A DNA stretch of 64,000 bases from Pseudooceanicola marinus (GTDB lineage: Bacteria; Pseudomonadota; Alphaproteobacteria; Rhodobacterales; Rhodobacteraceae), in contig NZ_JAIVMC010000001.1 in NCBI RefSeq assembly GCF_020177265.1, positions 62,001 through 126,000 on the forward strand. The letters are read 5' to 3'. A program made the position numbers and the translations under genes. The notes under the pieces were generated by a model. The model was given only the letters and a program-made list of their open reading frames with translations, did no database searches and was not told the DNA's origin. This document shows positions 43,715-53,893 of the stretch, piece by piece. The first letter of the stretch is position 1, and each line of letters opens with the position of its first letter.

Positions 43715-44689
43715 TTACCAGCGGATCACGACCGATCCCCAGGCCAGACCGCCACCGATAGCCTCGGCCACCAAGACCTGGCCGGGGGTGATCTTGCCCT
43801 CGGCGACGCCCACCGAAAGAGCCAGGGGAATCGACGCAGCGGAGGTGTTGCCGTGATCTTGGACGGTCACGATCACCTGCTCCATCGGAACGCCCATCTT
43901 CTTGGCCGTGCCCTGGATGATGCGGATATTGGCCTGGTGCGGCACGATCCAGTCGACGTCCTCGGCGCTCAGCTGGGCCTTTTCCAGCGAGGCCTCGGCG
44001 GTCGCGGCCAGCTTGCCCACGGCCTGACGGAAGAGCGGGTTGCCCTGCATCCGCAGCTTGCCCGCCACGCCGGAGGTGGACACGCCGCCGTCGACATAGA
44101 GCATCTCGCGATAGCGCCCGTCGGAGTTCAGGTCGCAGGCCAGGATGCCACGATCCTGCGACGAGCCGGAGCCAGTGCGCGCCTCCAGCACCAGGGCACC
44201 GGCGCCGTCGCCGAACAGCACGCAGGTCGACCGGTCGGTCCAGTCCATGATGCGCGAGAAGGTCTCGGCGCCGATCACCAGGACCCGCTTTGCCTGACCC
44301 GACAGGATCATCCCGTTGGCGTTGGCCAGGGCGAAGATGAAACCGGCGCAAACCGCCTGCACGTCGTAGCCGAAGCCACGGGTCATGCCGAGGCCTTCCT
44401 GGACCATCGTGGCGACGGAGGGGAAGGTCAGGTCGGGGGTCGAGGTGGCGACGATCACGCAGTCGATGTCGTCGGCGGAAAGCTCTGCGTTGCGAAGGGC
44501 TTGCTCGGCGGCCTTGATCGCCATCTGCGAGGTGGTTTCCCCCTCGGCGGCGAAGTGCCGGCGCTCGATGCCCGAGCGCGTGCGAATCCATTCGTCGGTG
44601 GTGTCGAGGGTCTTTTCGAACTCGGCGTTTGGCACGATGCGTTCGGGAAGATAATGTCCGACGCCGGTTGCTACTGCGCGAATAGTCAT
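43715..44689 (-). CDS. fabH: 3-oxoacyl-ACP synthase III FabH
   Basis: Starts fatty-acid synthesis by condensing acetyl-CoA with malonyl-ACP. The 324-residue enzyme has the Cys-His-Asn triad: Cys in AVCAGFIFAL, His in PHQANIRII, Asn in HGNTSAASIPLA. GGGLAWGSVVIRW is the typical C-terminus. The ATG at 44689 overlaps the plsX stop (ATGA). Confidence 0.97.
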   Translation of the reverse strand: MTIRAVATGVGHYLPERIVPNAEFEKTLDTTDEWIRTRSGIERRHFAAEGETTSQMAIKAAEQALRNAELSADDIDCVIVATSTPDLTFPSVATMVQEGLGMTRGFGYDVQAVCAGFIFALANANGMILSGQAKRVLVIGAETFSRIMDWTDRSTCVLFGDGAGALVLEARTGSGSSQDRGILACDLNSDGRYREMLYVDGGVSTSGVAGKLRMQGNPLFRQAVGKLAATAEASLEKAQLSAEDVDWIVPHQANIRIIQGTAKKMGVPMEQVIVTVQDHGNTSAASIPLALSVGVAEGKITPGQVLVAEAIGGGLAWGSVVIRW

Positions 44690-45810
44690 TCGGTCTCCGT
44701 CCCTCGTTCCGCGGCATCCTGTGCCAGCGAAACGGCGGATGCAACCCGTGCCGCGATCTTCTCCTGAAAACCGCTGGCCGCCAGCTGATAGGCCAGTTTG
44801 ACGGCGGCGGAAACCCCCATGGCGTCGGCCGAACCATGGCTTTTCACCACCGGCCCGTTCAGCCCGAGGAAGACACCCCCGTTGACGCGGCGCGGGTCGA
44901 TGCGTTTCTGCAGGCGCCGCAGCGAAGTCAGCGCCAGCACAGCGGCAAAGCGCGACAGGGGCGAATACTTGAAGGCTTCCTTCAGCAGGTCGCCGATCAG
45001 CGAGGCAGTGCCTTCGCCGGTCTTCAGCGCCACGTTGCCGGTAAAGCCGTCGGTGACGATCACGTCGCAACGATCGCCGGGGATGTCACCGCCCTCGACG
45101 AAGCCGACGTATTCGAAATTCGCCTGCTCAGCCGCTTCGCTGATCAGCTCATGCGCGACCTTCAGCTCGGGCCGGCCCTTGTGCTCCTCGGTGCCGACGT
45201 TCAGCAGGCCGATGCGGGGGCGGGCCAGGTTCATGCCGTTGCGCGCATAGGAAGCCCCCATGAGCGCATATTGCAGCAGGTCCTTTTCGTCGGCGCGGAT
45301 GTCGGCGCCGACGTCCAGCATGACGTTGAACCCCTGCGGGTTGCGCGAGGGCCAGAGCACGGCGATGGCCGGGCGGTTGACCCCCGGCAGCTTGCGCAGG
45401 CGCATCATCGACAGCGCCATCAGCGCGCCGGTGTTGCCGCAGGACACGCAGACCTCGGCCTCGCCGTCGCGCACGGCGTCCAGCGCCGACCACATCGAGG
45501 TCGACTTGCCATGGCGGACCACCTGGCTGGGCTTGTCGTCCATGGTCACGACGTCGCTGGCATCGCGCACGGTGACGCGGCCCGCCAACCCACGCTTGCG
45601 CGCGATCAGCCGGTCCAGCTCGTCCTTGGGGCCGTGCAGGATGAAATCGATGTCCGGGTTCTTCCGCGCCGAACGCGAAATGCCGGCAACAACAGTTGCC
45701 GGCCCGCGGTCGCCGCCCATGGCGTCGACGGAAAGAACGACGCGGCGCGCGGCCGCTTCGCCGGGAAGGGACTCGTTCCTGTCCTGATCTGACGGATGAG
45801 ACGCAGACAT
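44686..45810 (-). CDS. plsX: Phosphate acyltransferase PlsX
   Basis: Makes acyl-phosphate from acyl-ACP for phospholipid synthesis. The 374-residue protein has SVDAMGGDRGPATVVAGI, SCGNTGALMALSM, GADIRADEKDLLQYALMG and TDGFTGNVALKTGEG, all PlsX hallmarks. It begins with a Ser/Asp-rich extension of about 25 residues. Between rpmF and fabH in the conserved lipid operon. Confidence 0.97.
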   Translation of the reverse strand: MSASHPSDQDRNESLPGEAAARRVVLSVDAMGGDRGPATVVAGISRSARKNPDIDFILHGPKDELDRLIARKRGLAGRVTVRDASDVVTMDDKPSQVVRHGKSTSMWSALDAVRDGEAEVCVSCGNTGALMALSMMRLRKLPGVNRPAIAVLWPSRNPQGFNVMLDVGADIRADEKDLLQYALMGASYARNGMNLARPRIGLLNVGTEEHKGRPELKVAHELISEAAEQANFEYVGFVEGGDIPGDRCDVIVTDGFTGNVALKTGEGTASLIGDLLKEAFKYSPLSRFAAVLALTSLRRLQKRIDPRRVNGGVFLGLNGPVVKSHGSADAMGVSAAVKLAYQLAASGFQEKIAARVASAVSLAQDAAERGTETE

Positions 45811-45841
45811 TTAGGACAGATGCTCCCCGGCGTTCACGGCC

Positions 45842-46048
45842 TTATGCCGCGTCTTCGTCCAGATCGATCTCGTCGGCCAGCGCGACAACTTCGCGCTCGG
45901 CGTAGTGGCCGCAGGAGGGGCAGACGTGGTGGGGGCGTTTCAGCTCACCGCAGTTGCCGCACTCGTTGGGGTTCGCAGCCGTCAGAGCGTCGTGCGCACG
46001 ACGGTTGTTGCGGCGCGACTTGGAGACTTTGTTCTGTTGGACAGCCAT
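45842..46048 (-). CDS. rpmF: 50S ribosomal protein L32
   Basis: A 68-residue ribosomal protein, [20 protein letters not shown] at the start, with a CxxC...CxxC zinc ribbon (NECGNCGEL and HVCPSCGHY). The C-terminus is acidic ([12 protein letters not shown]). Leads the rpmF-plsX-fabH operon. Confidence 0.98.
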   Translation of the reverse strand: MAVQQNKVSKSRRNNRRAHDALTAANPNECGNCGELKRPHHVCPSCGHYAEREVVALADEIDLDEDAA

Positions 46049-46166
46049 GTCACAACCTATCGTATTCGGGGGCCAAAGCATGAAACCCGGCCCGGTTTCT
46101 CGTGGATGCGAGGCTCTTAGTCGGACAGGCCCGTCGCATTCAACCCAAAATTCGGATGGAAGCGCG

Positions 46167-46194
46167 AAAATACTGCGAAAAAGATCCCTTGCAA
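46167..46194 (-). promoter_or_regulatory. Probable rpmF promoter
   Basis: On the minus strand TTGCAA (46189-46194) and TATTTT (46167-46172) are separated by 16 bases, about 119 bases upstream of the rpmF ATG, in the AT-rich part of the gap between yceD and rpmF. Confidence 0.45.
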
Positions 46195-46245
46195 GCGATT
46201 CTTTGGGGCTGGGCCGGACTGCGCAGGGGCAAGCCGGGCCAATGA

Positions 46246-46272
46246 GGACTGGCGCGGCACCCGCGCCGGTCC
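46246..46272 (-). terminator. Hairpin right after yceD
   Basis: A 12-bp stem with one G-U pair (46246-46257 with 46261-46272) and a 3-base loop begins at the base after the YceD stop codon. There is no T run; it may be a weak terminator or an RNA-processing stop between yceD and rpmF. Confidence 0.45.
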
Positions 46273-46848
46273 TCAGTTCTTGGTCCCGTCCGAGTCATCG
46301 CCCTCGTTGCGGCGGGCGGCCAGCAGGTCAGCAAGGCCCGCGAGGGGCTTGGTGTCCTCATCGGTCATCGCGGTCTTGCCGGGTTCGGTGAACTCCTGCT
46401 GCTCCATCTCGACGCCTTCGGCGCGCGGGTAAAGGGGCAGGGCCAGCGCCAGCGCCTCGGCCATGACGGCGGCCGGGTCGATGTGGCTGCCCAGCTTCTC
46501 CAGCGTTTCATCCTCGGGCATTTCGACCTCTTCGGACTCGACGTTGGTCTCATCGGGCAGATGCGGGGTGAAGCGACGTGTGACGTCTTCCTCGATCCGC
46601 GTGGTCACGGGGGCGAGGGTGACCGAGCAGGGTTGGACGACGGTGGCGCCCAGGTGGCCGGTCAGCAGCCAGTCGCGTTTGCCGGCGGGGCGGATCTCAC
46701 CCTTGAAGACGACCTTGCGCAGGGCCTTCAGATCCAGCATCTCAGCCAGCCCGGACAGCTCTGCGGCCTCGGGCGTCAGCGAGAAAGGGGTCGGCGCGGT
46801 CTTGGGCAGGGCGGACACCCGCAGCGCGGTGGCGGAGGTTTCGGTCAT
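46273..46848 (-). CDS. yceD: YceD-family (DUF177) protein
   Basis: A 191-residue DUF177 protein, implicated in 23S rRNA/ribosome accumulation. It shows [47 protein letters not shown] and an acidic [38 protein letters not shown], all typical. The usual zinc-type C-terminal Cys pair is absent. The ATG has GAAAGG 5 bases upstream. Location immediately upstream of rpmF is the conserved arrangement; it diverges from bamE. Confidence 0.93.
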   Translation of the reverse strand: MTETSATALRVSALPKTAPTPFSLTPEAAELSGLAEMLDLKALRKVVFKGEIRPAGKRDWLLTGHLGATVVQPCSVTLAPVTTRIEEDVTRRFTPHLPDETNVESEEVEMPEDETLEKLGSHIDPAAVMAEALALALPLYPRAEGVEMEQQEFTEPGKTAMTDEDTKPLAGLADLLAARRNEGDDSDGTKN

Positions 46849-46934
46849 GGGGGCCTTTCGTGCTTTCTTGCACCAGTGTAACTCGTTATGTAGGCGAGGT
46901 AGAAGCCTGTGCACTGGAAAACAAGAGGGGCAAG

Positions 46935-47396
46935 ATGGCGGGGATCGGCAAGAAAGCAAGCGCAATCGTCATGGCAGTGGCCATGTTGGGGATTGCCGGC
47001 TGTACGGCACAGTATCGAAACCACGGCTACATGCCGGACGAAGAGATCCTGTCGCAGATCACCGTTGGCGTAGATACACGCGACACCGTCCTGGAGACCT
47101 TGGGCGCCCCGACGACCTCCGGCGTGCTGGAGCAGGGCGACTTCTACTACATCCGCACCCGGATGGAGCAATATGCCTGGAAACGACCCCAGCCGGTGGA
47201 GCGCACGGTCATGGCCGTCAGCTTCGACCAGCGGGACGTGGTCAGCAACATCGAGACCTTCGGCCTGGAAGAGGGCCGGGTGGTGACCCTGGAGAGCCGC
47301 GTCACCAGCTCCTCGACCGCCGACAAGACGTTCATCCGTCAGCTTCTGGGCAACCTGGGCCGGTTCAATGCGGCCTCGGTCCTGGGCGGCGAGTAA
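46935..47396 (+). CDS. bamE: Outer membrane assembly lipoprotein BamE
   Basis: Lipoprotein subunit of the BAM complex that inserts beta-barrel proteins. The 153-residue precursor has a signal ending in MLGIAGC (lipidated Cys near residue 23), then the SmpA/OmlA domain with YMPDEEILSQITVGVDTRDTVLETLGAPTT. The ATG at 46935 has AGAGGGG upstream; the longer frame from 46860 is not plausible. Ends with an intrinsic terminator. Confidence 0.93.
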   Translation: MAGIGKKASAIVMAVAMLGIAGCTAQYRNHGYMPDEEILSQITVGVDTRDTVLETLGAPTTSGVLEQGDFYYIRTRMEQYAWKRPQPVERTVMAVSFDQRDVVSNIETFGLEEGRVVTLESRVTSSSTADKTFIRQLLGNLGRFNAASVLGGE

Positions 47397-47437
47397 GCGC
47401 ATCGGCGCGCGCGGCGCCCCGACAATAGTTTCCTGCG

Positions 47438-47478
47438 AAGGCCCGGAGCGTGACAGACGCGCCGGGCCTTTCATTTTT
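47438..47478 (+). terminator. Intrinsic terminator of bamE
   Basis: AAGGCCCGG (47438-47446) pairs with CCGGGCCTT (47462-47470), with an additional GCG/CGC inner pair, followed by TCATTTTT. Clear Rho-independent terminator. Confidence 0.85.
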
Positions 47479-47600
47479 CGCTTTTGCGCGTTTTGTCGTT
47501 GGGCCTTTCCCCCTCGGACCTTGTGGCTGTCACGATGCGGTCACATCTGTCATGCTAGGCGAAGCGGAACCTGATCCGCCCCGCCGACGGAGAGCCTGAC

Positions 47601-48335
47601 ATGCTGTCGCTGAAGAAGGGGCGCTATGCCGCCCGCCTGGCCGAGACCCCCGCAGACATTCTTGCCGCGCAGCGGCTGCGCGCGCTGACCTTCCTCGGCG
47701 ATGCCGACCGGCCCGACGCCGACGACTTCGATTCGATCTGCGCCCACATCCTGGTCGAGGACACGCGTAGCGGCACCCTGGTCTGCTGTTTCCGCATGCT
47801 GCCCCTGGCCGCCGGGCGCGAGATCGGGCGCAGCTATTCCGCGCAGTACTACGAGCTGTCGAGCCTGGAGAGCTTCGAGGGGCCGATGGTCGAGATGGGG
47901 CGGTTCTGCATCCACCCCGACTACCGCGATCCGGACATCCTGCGCGTGGCCTGGGGGGCGATGACCGCCTACGTGGACCGCAACGGGGTCGAGATGCTGT
48001 TCGGCTGTTCGTCCTTCAAGGGCACCGATGCCGAGGCCTACCTGGATGCCTTTGCCATGCTGAAGGAAAAGCACCTGGCGCCGAAGCGGTTCCTGCCGCG
48101 GGTCAAGGCGCCCAAGGTCTTCCGCTTCGCCCAGAAACTGCGGCGCAAGCCCGATGCGAAACGCGCCATGCTGGGCATGCCGCCGCTGCTGCGCACCTAC
48201 CTGTTGATGGGGGGCTGGGTGTCGGACCATGCGGTGGTCGATCCCAAGATGAACACGCTGCACGTCTTCACCGGGCTGGAGATCAAGGCCATTCCCCCGG
48301 CGCGCAAGCGTCTGCTGCGCGCCACCGCCGGATAA
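47601..48335 (+). CDS. olsB: Ornithine-acyl-ACP N-acyltransferase OlsB
   Basis: First enzyme of ornithine-lipid synthesis, transferring a 3-hydroxyacyl group to ornithine. The 244-residue GNAT-like protein has YAARLAETPADILAAQRLRALTFLG, VEMGRFCIHPDYRDPDILRVAWGAM and LFGCSSFKGTD, which match the OlsB/hemolysin-type acyltransferase family. GGAGAG lies 6 bases before the ATG. The second enzyme gene, olsA, is not adjacent. Confidence 0.9.
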   Translation: MLSLKKGRYAARLAETPADILAAQRLRALTFLGDADRPDADDFDSICAHILVEDTRSGTLVCCFRMLPLAAGREIGRSYSAQYYELSSLESFEGPMVEMGRFCIHPDYRDPDILRVAWGAMTAYVDRNGVEMLFGCSSFKGTDAEAYLDAFAMLKEKHLAPKRFLPRVKAPKVFRFAQKLRRKPDAKRAMLGMPPLLRTYLLMGGWVSDHAVVDPKMNTLHVFTGLEIKAIPPARKRLLRATAG

Positions 48336-48356
48336 GTCCCATTCGCGTCGGCCCGT

Positions 48357-48989
48357 TCAGGGGTAGTCGCGGCCCTTGCGGGGCCGGAAGGCCGGCAGGG
48401 TGAGGCTGCGTAGCAAAGCCGCCCCGCGCAGCGCGAAGACAAGGGCAAAACCTGTCACCGCAGCGGCCAGGCGGCTTTCCCCGCCGGCGGCGACCAGCAC
48501 CGTTGCACTGGCGCCCAGGGCGGCGGCGGTCACATAGATTTCCCGCCGCAGGATGATCGAGGGCTCCTGTCCCAGCGTGTCGCGCAGGATGCCCCCGACG
48601 GTGCCGGAAAAGACCCCCATGATGACTGCGACCAGCCCCGCGACGCCCTGGTCCAGCGCCTTCAGCGTCCCGGCGATGGCGGCAAAGCCCAGCCCGAAAC
48701 AGTCCAGCCAGAGGATCAGCACCATCCGCGACTGGACGAGGTGCGCGGTGAAATGCAGCACCACGGCGATGCCCAGACACAGGGCCAGTGGAAATGGGTT
48801 CTCGATCCAGAAAACGGGCACGTCCAGCAGAAGGTCCCGCAGGGTGCCGCCGCCGACCCCGGTGATCGCGGCGAACCACATGAAGCCGAAGATATCCAGT
48901 TCCTTGCGCGAGGCGACCAGCGCCCCGGTGGTGGCAAAGACCAGCGTGGCCAGCGCGTCGGCGGCAAAGAGCAGGGGATGGTCGATCAT
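48357..48989 (-). CDS. TRIC-type (UPF0126) membrane protein
   Basis: A 210-residue membrane protein with seven hydrophobic segments and the two-fold repeat of TRIC/YicG channels: ATTGALVASRKELDIFGFMWFAAITGVGGGTLRDLLL and AIAGTLKALDQGVAGLVAVIMGVFSGTVGGILRDTL. Predicted cation channel. The start at 48989 (MIDHPLLFAAD) matches family length; a longer frame to 49043 is less likely. Confidence 0.9.
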   Translation of the reverse strand: MIDHPLLFAADALATLVFATTGALVASRKELDIFGFMWFAAITGVGGGTLRDLLLDVPVFWIENPFPLALCLGIAVVLHFTAHLVQSRMVLILWLDCFGLGFAAIAGTLKALDQGVAGLVAVIMGVFSGTVGGILRDTLGQEPSIILRREIYVTAAALGASATVLVAAGGESRLAAAVTGFALVFALRGAALLRSLTLPAFRPRKGRDYP

Positions 48990-49313
48990 CGGGCAGGTCC
49001 ATGCGGTGGCGAAAGGGGGCGGTCGGCCCGCCAGACGTGCCACGGGGGCAGGCCGTGCGGCAACACTTCACTGCGCATAGGGCTGGGCGCAGGGCGGGGC
49101 GGCCCCCTTCAGATGGGGATCAGGATGCCTGCGCAGACCGGGGACAGACCGCTCAACTGCACAGTTTTCGATCAAATGCCGCCCGTCACAGGGCTGTTTT
49201 ACCCATGCAGGACAGCGTTTCCCGGGCCATTGTTGACTAAATGGTAAAAAATTGAGTTCCTGATGCCAATACACAGGCCCGACCACAAGGGCCAACCACA
49301 ACAGGGGTGTGCC
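48990..49313. other. Divergent intergenic region, TRIC / PreA-like
   Basis: This gap of 324 bases has a RutR-like palindrome at 49233-49248 in its AT-rich right end. The remaining GC-rich part has no gene or stable T-tailed hairpin that I can see. Confidence 0.6.
49233..49248 (+). promoter_or_regulatory. RutR-like operator upstream of PreA-like gene
   Basis: TTGACTAAATGGTAAA matches the E. coli RutR consensus TTGACCANNTGGTCAA at 12 of 14 fixed positions. It is centred 73 bases upstream of the PreA-like start. TetR-family RutR responds to uracil and controls pyrimidine use, which agrees with the downstream gene. No rutR gene is in the window. Confidence 0.55.
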
Positions 49314-50411
49314 ATGACTGTCTCGCTTAAAACCACCTTCACGGGTCTCGACTTCGTAAATCCTTTCATCCTTGCCTCGGCCCCGCCGACCGAAAGCAAG
49401 CGCAAGATCATGAAGGCCTTCGAGGCCGGCTGGGGGGGCGTCGTCACCAAGACGATCGGCCTGCATCCGGTGGAAAACGTCGCCGGGCCGAAAACCATCT
49501 ACCAGCGCGCCAGCGAGGAGAAACCCTATGTCTCGCGGATGAAGCGGCCCGACACCGTGTCGCATTCCTCCTGGAACTGGGAACTGATCTCGGACCAGCC
49601 GCTGGAACAGTGGCTGCCGGACCTGAAGGAGATCAAGGAGGCCTACCCGGACCGCATGGTCATCGCCTCGATCATGGCGGGTGCCGATGGCGAGGAAGAG
49701 ATGCAGAACTGGCGCAAGCTGGCCCGCGCCGTGGTCGATGTCGGCTGCGACGGGATCGAGCTGAACATGTCCTGCCCCCACATGGACCGCAAGGACATGG
49801 GCGCCCATATCGCCAATGACGAGGACATCATCCGCTCCGTCCTGGCGGCCGTCACCGATGAGGTCGATGTGCCGATCTGGGTGAAGCTGACGCCGGCGAC
49901 CTCGACCCTGGTCGACGCCGCGGGGGCGGCCTATGCGGCCGGCGCCTCGGCGATCTCGCTGTGCAACACCTTCCCCTCGCTGCCGCTGATGGATCCCGAA
50001 ACCCACAAGTTCGAGGTGGAGGTCGACGGCTACGTCACCTCCGGCGGTCTCGGGGGGCTAGCGATCCTGCACCAGGCACTGCAGCGCGTGTCCGACATTT
50101 CCCGCGCCTACCCGGATCAGTCGATTTCCGGCATCGGGGGCATCAAGGGTTTCCGCGAGGCCTTCAACTTCATCGCCCATGGTGCCGGCAACCTGCAGGT
50201 CTGCACCGCCGCGATGGAGGAAAAGGGCAGTGGCGGCGTCGGCGTGCAGCTGATCAAGGAGCTGTGCGACGATCTGGCGGCCTACATGGAAAGCAAGGGC
50301 TACACCTCGATCGAGGATTTCCGCGGCATCGCCCGCGAACGCATCGTCGAGCATTCCAAGATCCGCCGGAAGAGCGAGGACTACAACGGCGGCTTCATGA
50401 AATCGGCCTGA
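49314..50411 (+). CDS. Dihydropyrimidine/dihydroorotate dehydrogenase-like protein lacking ferredoxin domain
   Basis: A 365-residue FMN TIM-barrel enzyme of the DHOD/PreA family: MTVSLKTTFTGLDFVNPFILASAPPTES, GWGGVVTKTIG, active-site Cys in IELNMSCPHMDRKDMG, KLTPATSTLVDAA, GGLGGLAILHQALQRVSDI and ISGIGGIKGFREAFNFI. E. coli PreA (411 residues) ends with a two-[4Fe-4S] ferredoxin domain; here the protein stops at GGFMKSA with no such cysteines, and none appear downstream in any frame. PreT is also absent. So it is related to reductive uracil catabolism but must use another electron carrier, or act on a different substrate. The RutR-like operator upstream supports a pyrimidine link. Confidence 0.85.
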   Translation: MTVSLKTTFTGLDFVNPFILASAPPTESKRKIMKAFEAGWGGVVTKTIGLHPVENVAGPKTIYQRASEEKPYVSRMKRPDTVSHSSWNWELISDQPLEQWLPDLKEIKEAYPDRMVIASIMAGADGEEEMQNWRKLARAVVDVGCDGIELNMSCPHMDRKDMGAHIANDEDIIRSVLAAVTDEVDVPIWVKLTPATSTLVDAAGAAYAAGASAISLCNTFPSLPLMDPETHKFEVEVDGYVTSGGLGGLAILHQALQRVSDISRAYPDQSISGIGGIKGFREAFNFIAHGAGNLQVCTAAMEEKGSGGVGVQLIKELCDDLAAYMESKGYTSIEDFRGIARERIVEHSKIRRKSEDYNGGFMKSA

Positions 50412-50465
50412 TCGGCGGACTGCGGGGCGGGCTGCGGCGCGCCCTGTTCACCGCAAATCTCTGAC

Positions 50466-50516
50466 GAGGGCGTCGCAGCCCCACCTTCGGGTGGGCGTTG
50501 CGGCGCCCTCGACCTT
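50466..50516 (+). terminator. Large terminator after PreA-like gene
   Basis: A 12-bp stem with one G-U pair (50466-50477 with 50499-50510) encloses CCCACC-TTCG-GGTGGG (50480-50495), an extra-stable tetraloop hairpin. Followed by GACCTTTC. Very stable, with a modest T run. Confidence 0.7.
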
Positions 50517-50602
50517 TCTGGGCAGTCGTATGGGCCGCGGCGCTGCCGTTCGTCCTGCCATCCCAGCTTGACGCCGCCGCGGCGCCTGATTAGCTGCGCG
50601 CC

Positions 50603-52435
<1,833 letters not shown>

Positions 52436-52530
52436 TCGCGCCCGACGCCTCTTCAGGGTTTGGTCCAGTTGCCGACATCTTGGGTGTTGACCGACTGGAA
52501 GTTGCTCCGCTGGGTCGCCGGGGAGACTTG

Positions 52531-52554
52531 GCAGGGGTCGGATTGAGCCCCTGC
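52531..52554. terminator. Hairpin between convergent uup and AbrB-type gene
   Basis: GCAGGGG (52531-52537) pairs with CCCCTGC (52548-52554) around a 10-base loop. It lies between the two converging genes and may stop both; no T run on either side. Confidence 0.35.
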
Positions 52555-52568
52555 GCCGATTCTCGCGA

Positions 52569-53651
52569 CTACCCTGCCTTGCCCGGTGCCGTGTTGAACC
52601 AGCCGCGCTTGGTCACCCAGCTCAGCTGCACCACGGTCAGGATGATGCGGTAGAGGTGGTGCAGGGTCACCACCGCCGGGCTGGCGTTCAGAGACAGCGC
52701 CACCAGGGCCATTTCCGTCACGCCCCCCGGCGCGAAGGAGATGAACAGCACGTCCAAGTCCAGACCGGTCAGCGGCGCCACGGCGAAGGACATGCTCAGG
52801 CCGATGGCCAGCATCGACGTGACCGACAGCGCCGACAGCCAGGTGGCGCGCAGCAGCCGGGTCCATTCCACGCCGATGAACCGGGTGCCCAGCGAGGTGC
52901 CGATGACCACCTGAGAGCCCGAAACGACCCATTGCGGCGCCTCGATCACCGCCAGCCCCGAGAGCGTCAGGATAGCGGCACAGATCATCGGGCCGATCAG
53001 CTGCGAGGCGGGCAGGTGCAGGCGGCGGAAGACGACAAGCCCCACCAGGGCCGCGCCGAAGACCTCCGGCAGGTGCTCCAGCCCGACGGCGTGGCCGTTG
53101 AAGCTGATGCCGGCGGATGAGCCGACGGGGTGGCCGTACCACAGCGACAGGGCCACCGGCAGGCCGGCCACCACCACGATGATGCGCAGGAACTGCTGCA
53201 CCGCCAGGATGCGCACATCGGCCCCGGCCTGTTCGCCCGCGATGATCGAGTCGATCAGCCCGCCCGGTGCCCCGGCGTAGAAGGCCGTGGCACGGTCATA
53301 GCCGCCGAGGCGGCGGAAGATGACGAAGTTGACCGCCTGCGTCAGCGGCACGAAAAGCGTCAGCGCCAGGATCGAGGCCCAGAGCCGCGGCACGTTGCCG
53401 ACCACCTCCCAGCTGATCTGCGCCCCGATGGTCGCCCCGATGGTGGCGATGAAGAGCGAACGGAAGCCTTCGGGGAAGCGGTAGTCGCGGGGCAGGGCGC
53501 GGGGGAAGACGGCTGTCAGGATCCCGACCAGGAAGAGCGAGCCCAGCATGTAGGGCAGGGGCAGATGCGCCAGGTGCGCCAGGTAGCCGCCGGTCAGCCC
53601 GACGAGGCAGAGAACGACGACGCGGGCGATTGTCCTGGGAAGATCTTGCAA
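52569..53651 (-). CDS. AbrB-family (PF05145-type) membrane protein
   Basis: A 360-residue membrane protein with about ten hydrophobic segments in two repeats, each with a family-type loop: LPLPYMLGSLFLVGIL / LPASQLIGPMICAAILTL and FYAGAPGGLIDSIIAGEQAGAD / FISFAPGGVTEMALVALSL. These are signatures of the 'AbrB' duplication family, sometimes misnamed ammonia monooxygenase. It is a putative transporter unrelated to the DNA-binding AbrB. Last host gene before the prophage. Confidence 0.88.
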   Translation of the reverse strand: MQDLPRTIARVVVLCLVGLTGGYLAHLAHLPLPYMLGSLFLVGILTAVFPRALPRDYRFPEGFRSLFIATIGATIGAQISWEVVGNVPRLWASILALTLFVPLTQAVNFVIFRRLGGYDRATAFYAGAPGGLIDSIIAGEQAGADVRILAVQQFLRIIVVVAGLPVALSLWYGHPVGSSAGISFNGHAVGLEHLPEVFGAALVGLVVFRRLHLPASQLIGPMICAAILTLSGLAVIEAPQWVVSGSQVVIGTSLGTRFIGVEWTRLLRATWLSALSVTSMLAIGLSMSFAVAPLTGLDLDVLFISFAPGGVTEMALVALSLNASPAVVTLHHLYRIILTVVQLSWVTKRGWFNTAPGKAG

Positions 53652-53893
53652 GGGTCAGCGGGCCGGTGATCTGGGCGCCGCAGGGCGCCGGGCCAGAGCT
53701 TCGGAACGGTCCAAAGAAAGGGCCGCCCGGCACCGGGCGCGGGAATGGAAAACGCGCGAAAGAGATGGAGCGGGTAGCGAGCTCCGGTGGAGAGTTTTTT
53801 TCACTTTGAATTCAGTGAAGAGGTGTCCCGTAGCTCTTAAGCTAGCGGTTTATTGAAATCAATAGGTTGCAGCCAAGGTGTCCCACGAAATTC
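53652..53893. other. Probable left prophage boundary (attL zone)
   Basis: The 242 bases between the host AbrB-type gene and the integrase must include the left attachment site. The composition shifts from GC-rich to AT-rich near 53790. Two AGGTGTCCC copies (53821-53829 and 53876-53884) are possible integrase arm sites. A TTCACT/AGTGAA hairpin is at 53800-53819 and a near-palindrome TAGCTCTTAAGCTA at 53831-53844. The core cannot be fixed without the right end. Confidence 0.45.

Noticed and set aside
53800-53819. TTCACT/AGTGAA hairpin as a terminator of the integrase operon
   Set aside because: The T run lies on the wrong side for minus-strand transcription and the stem is only 6 bp.
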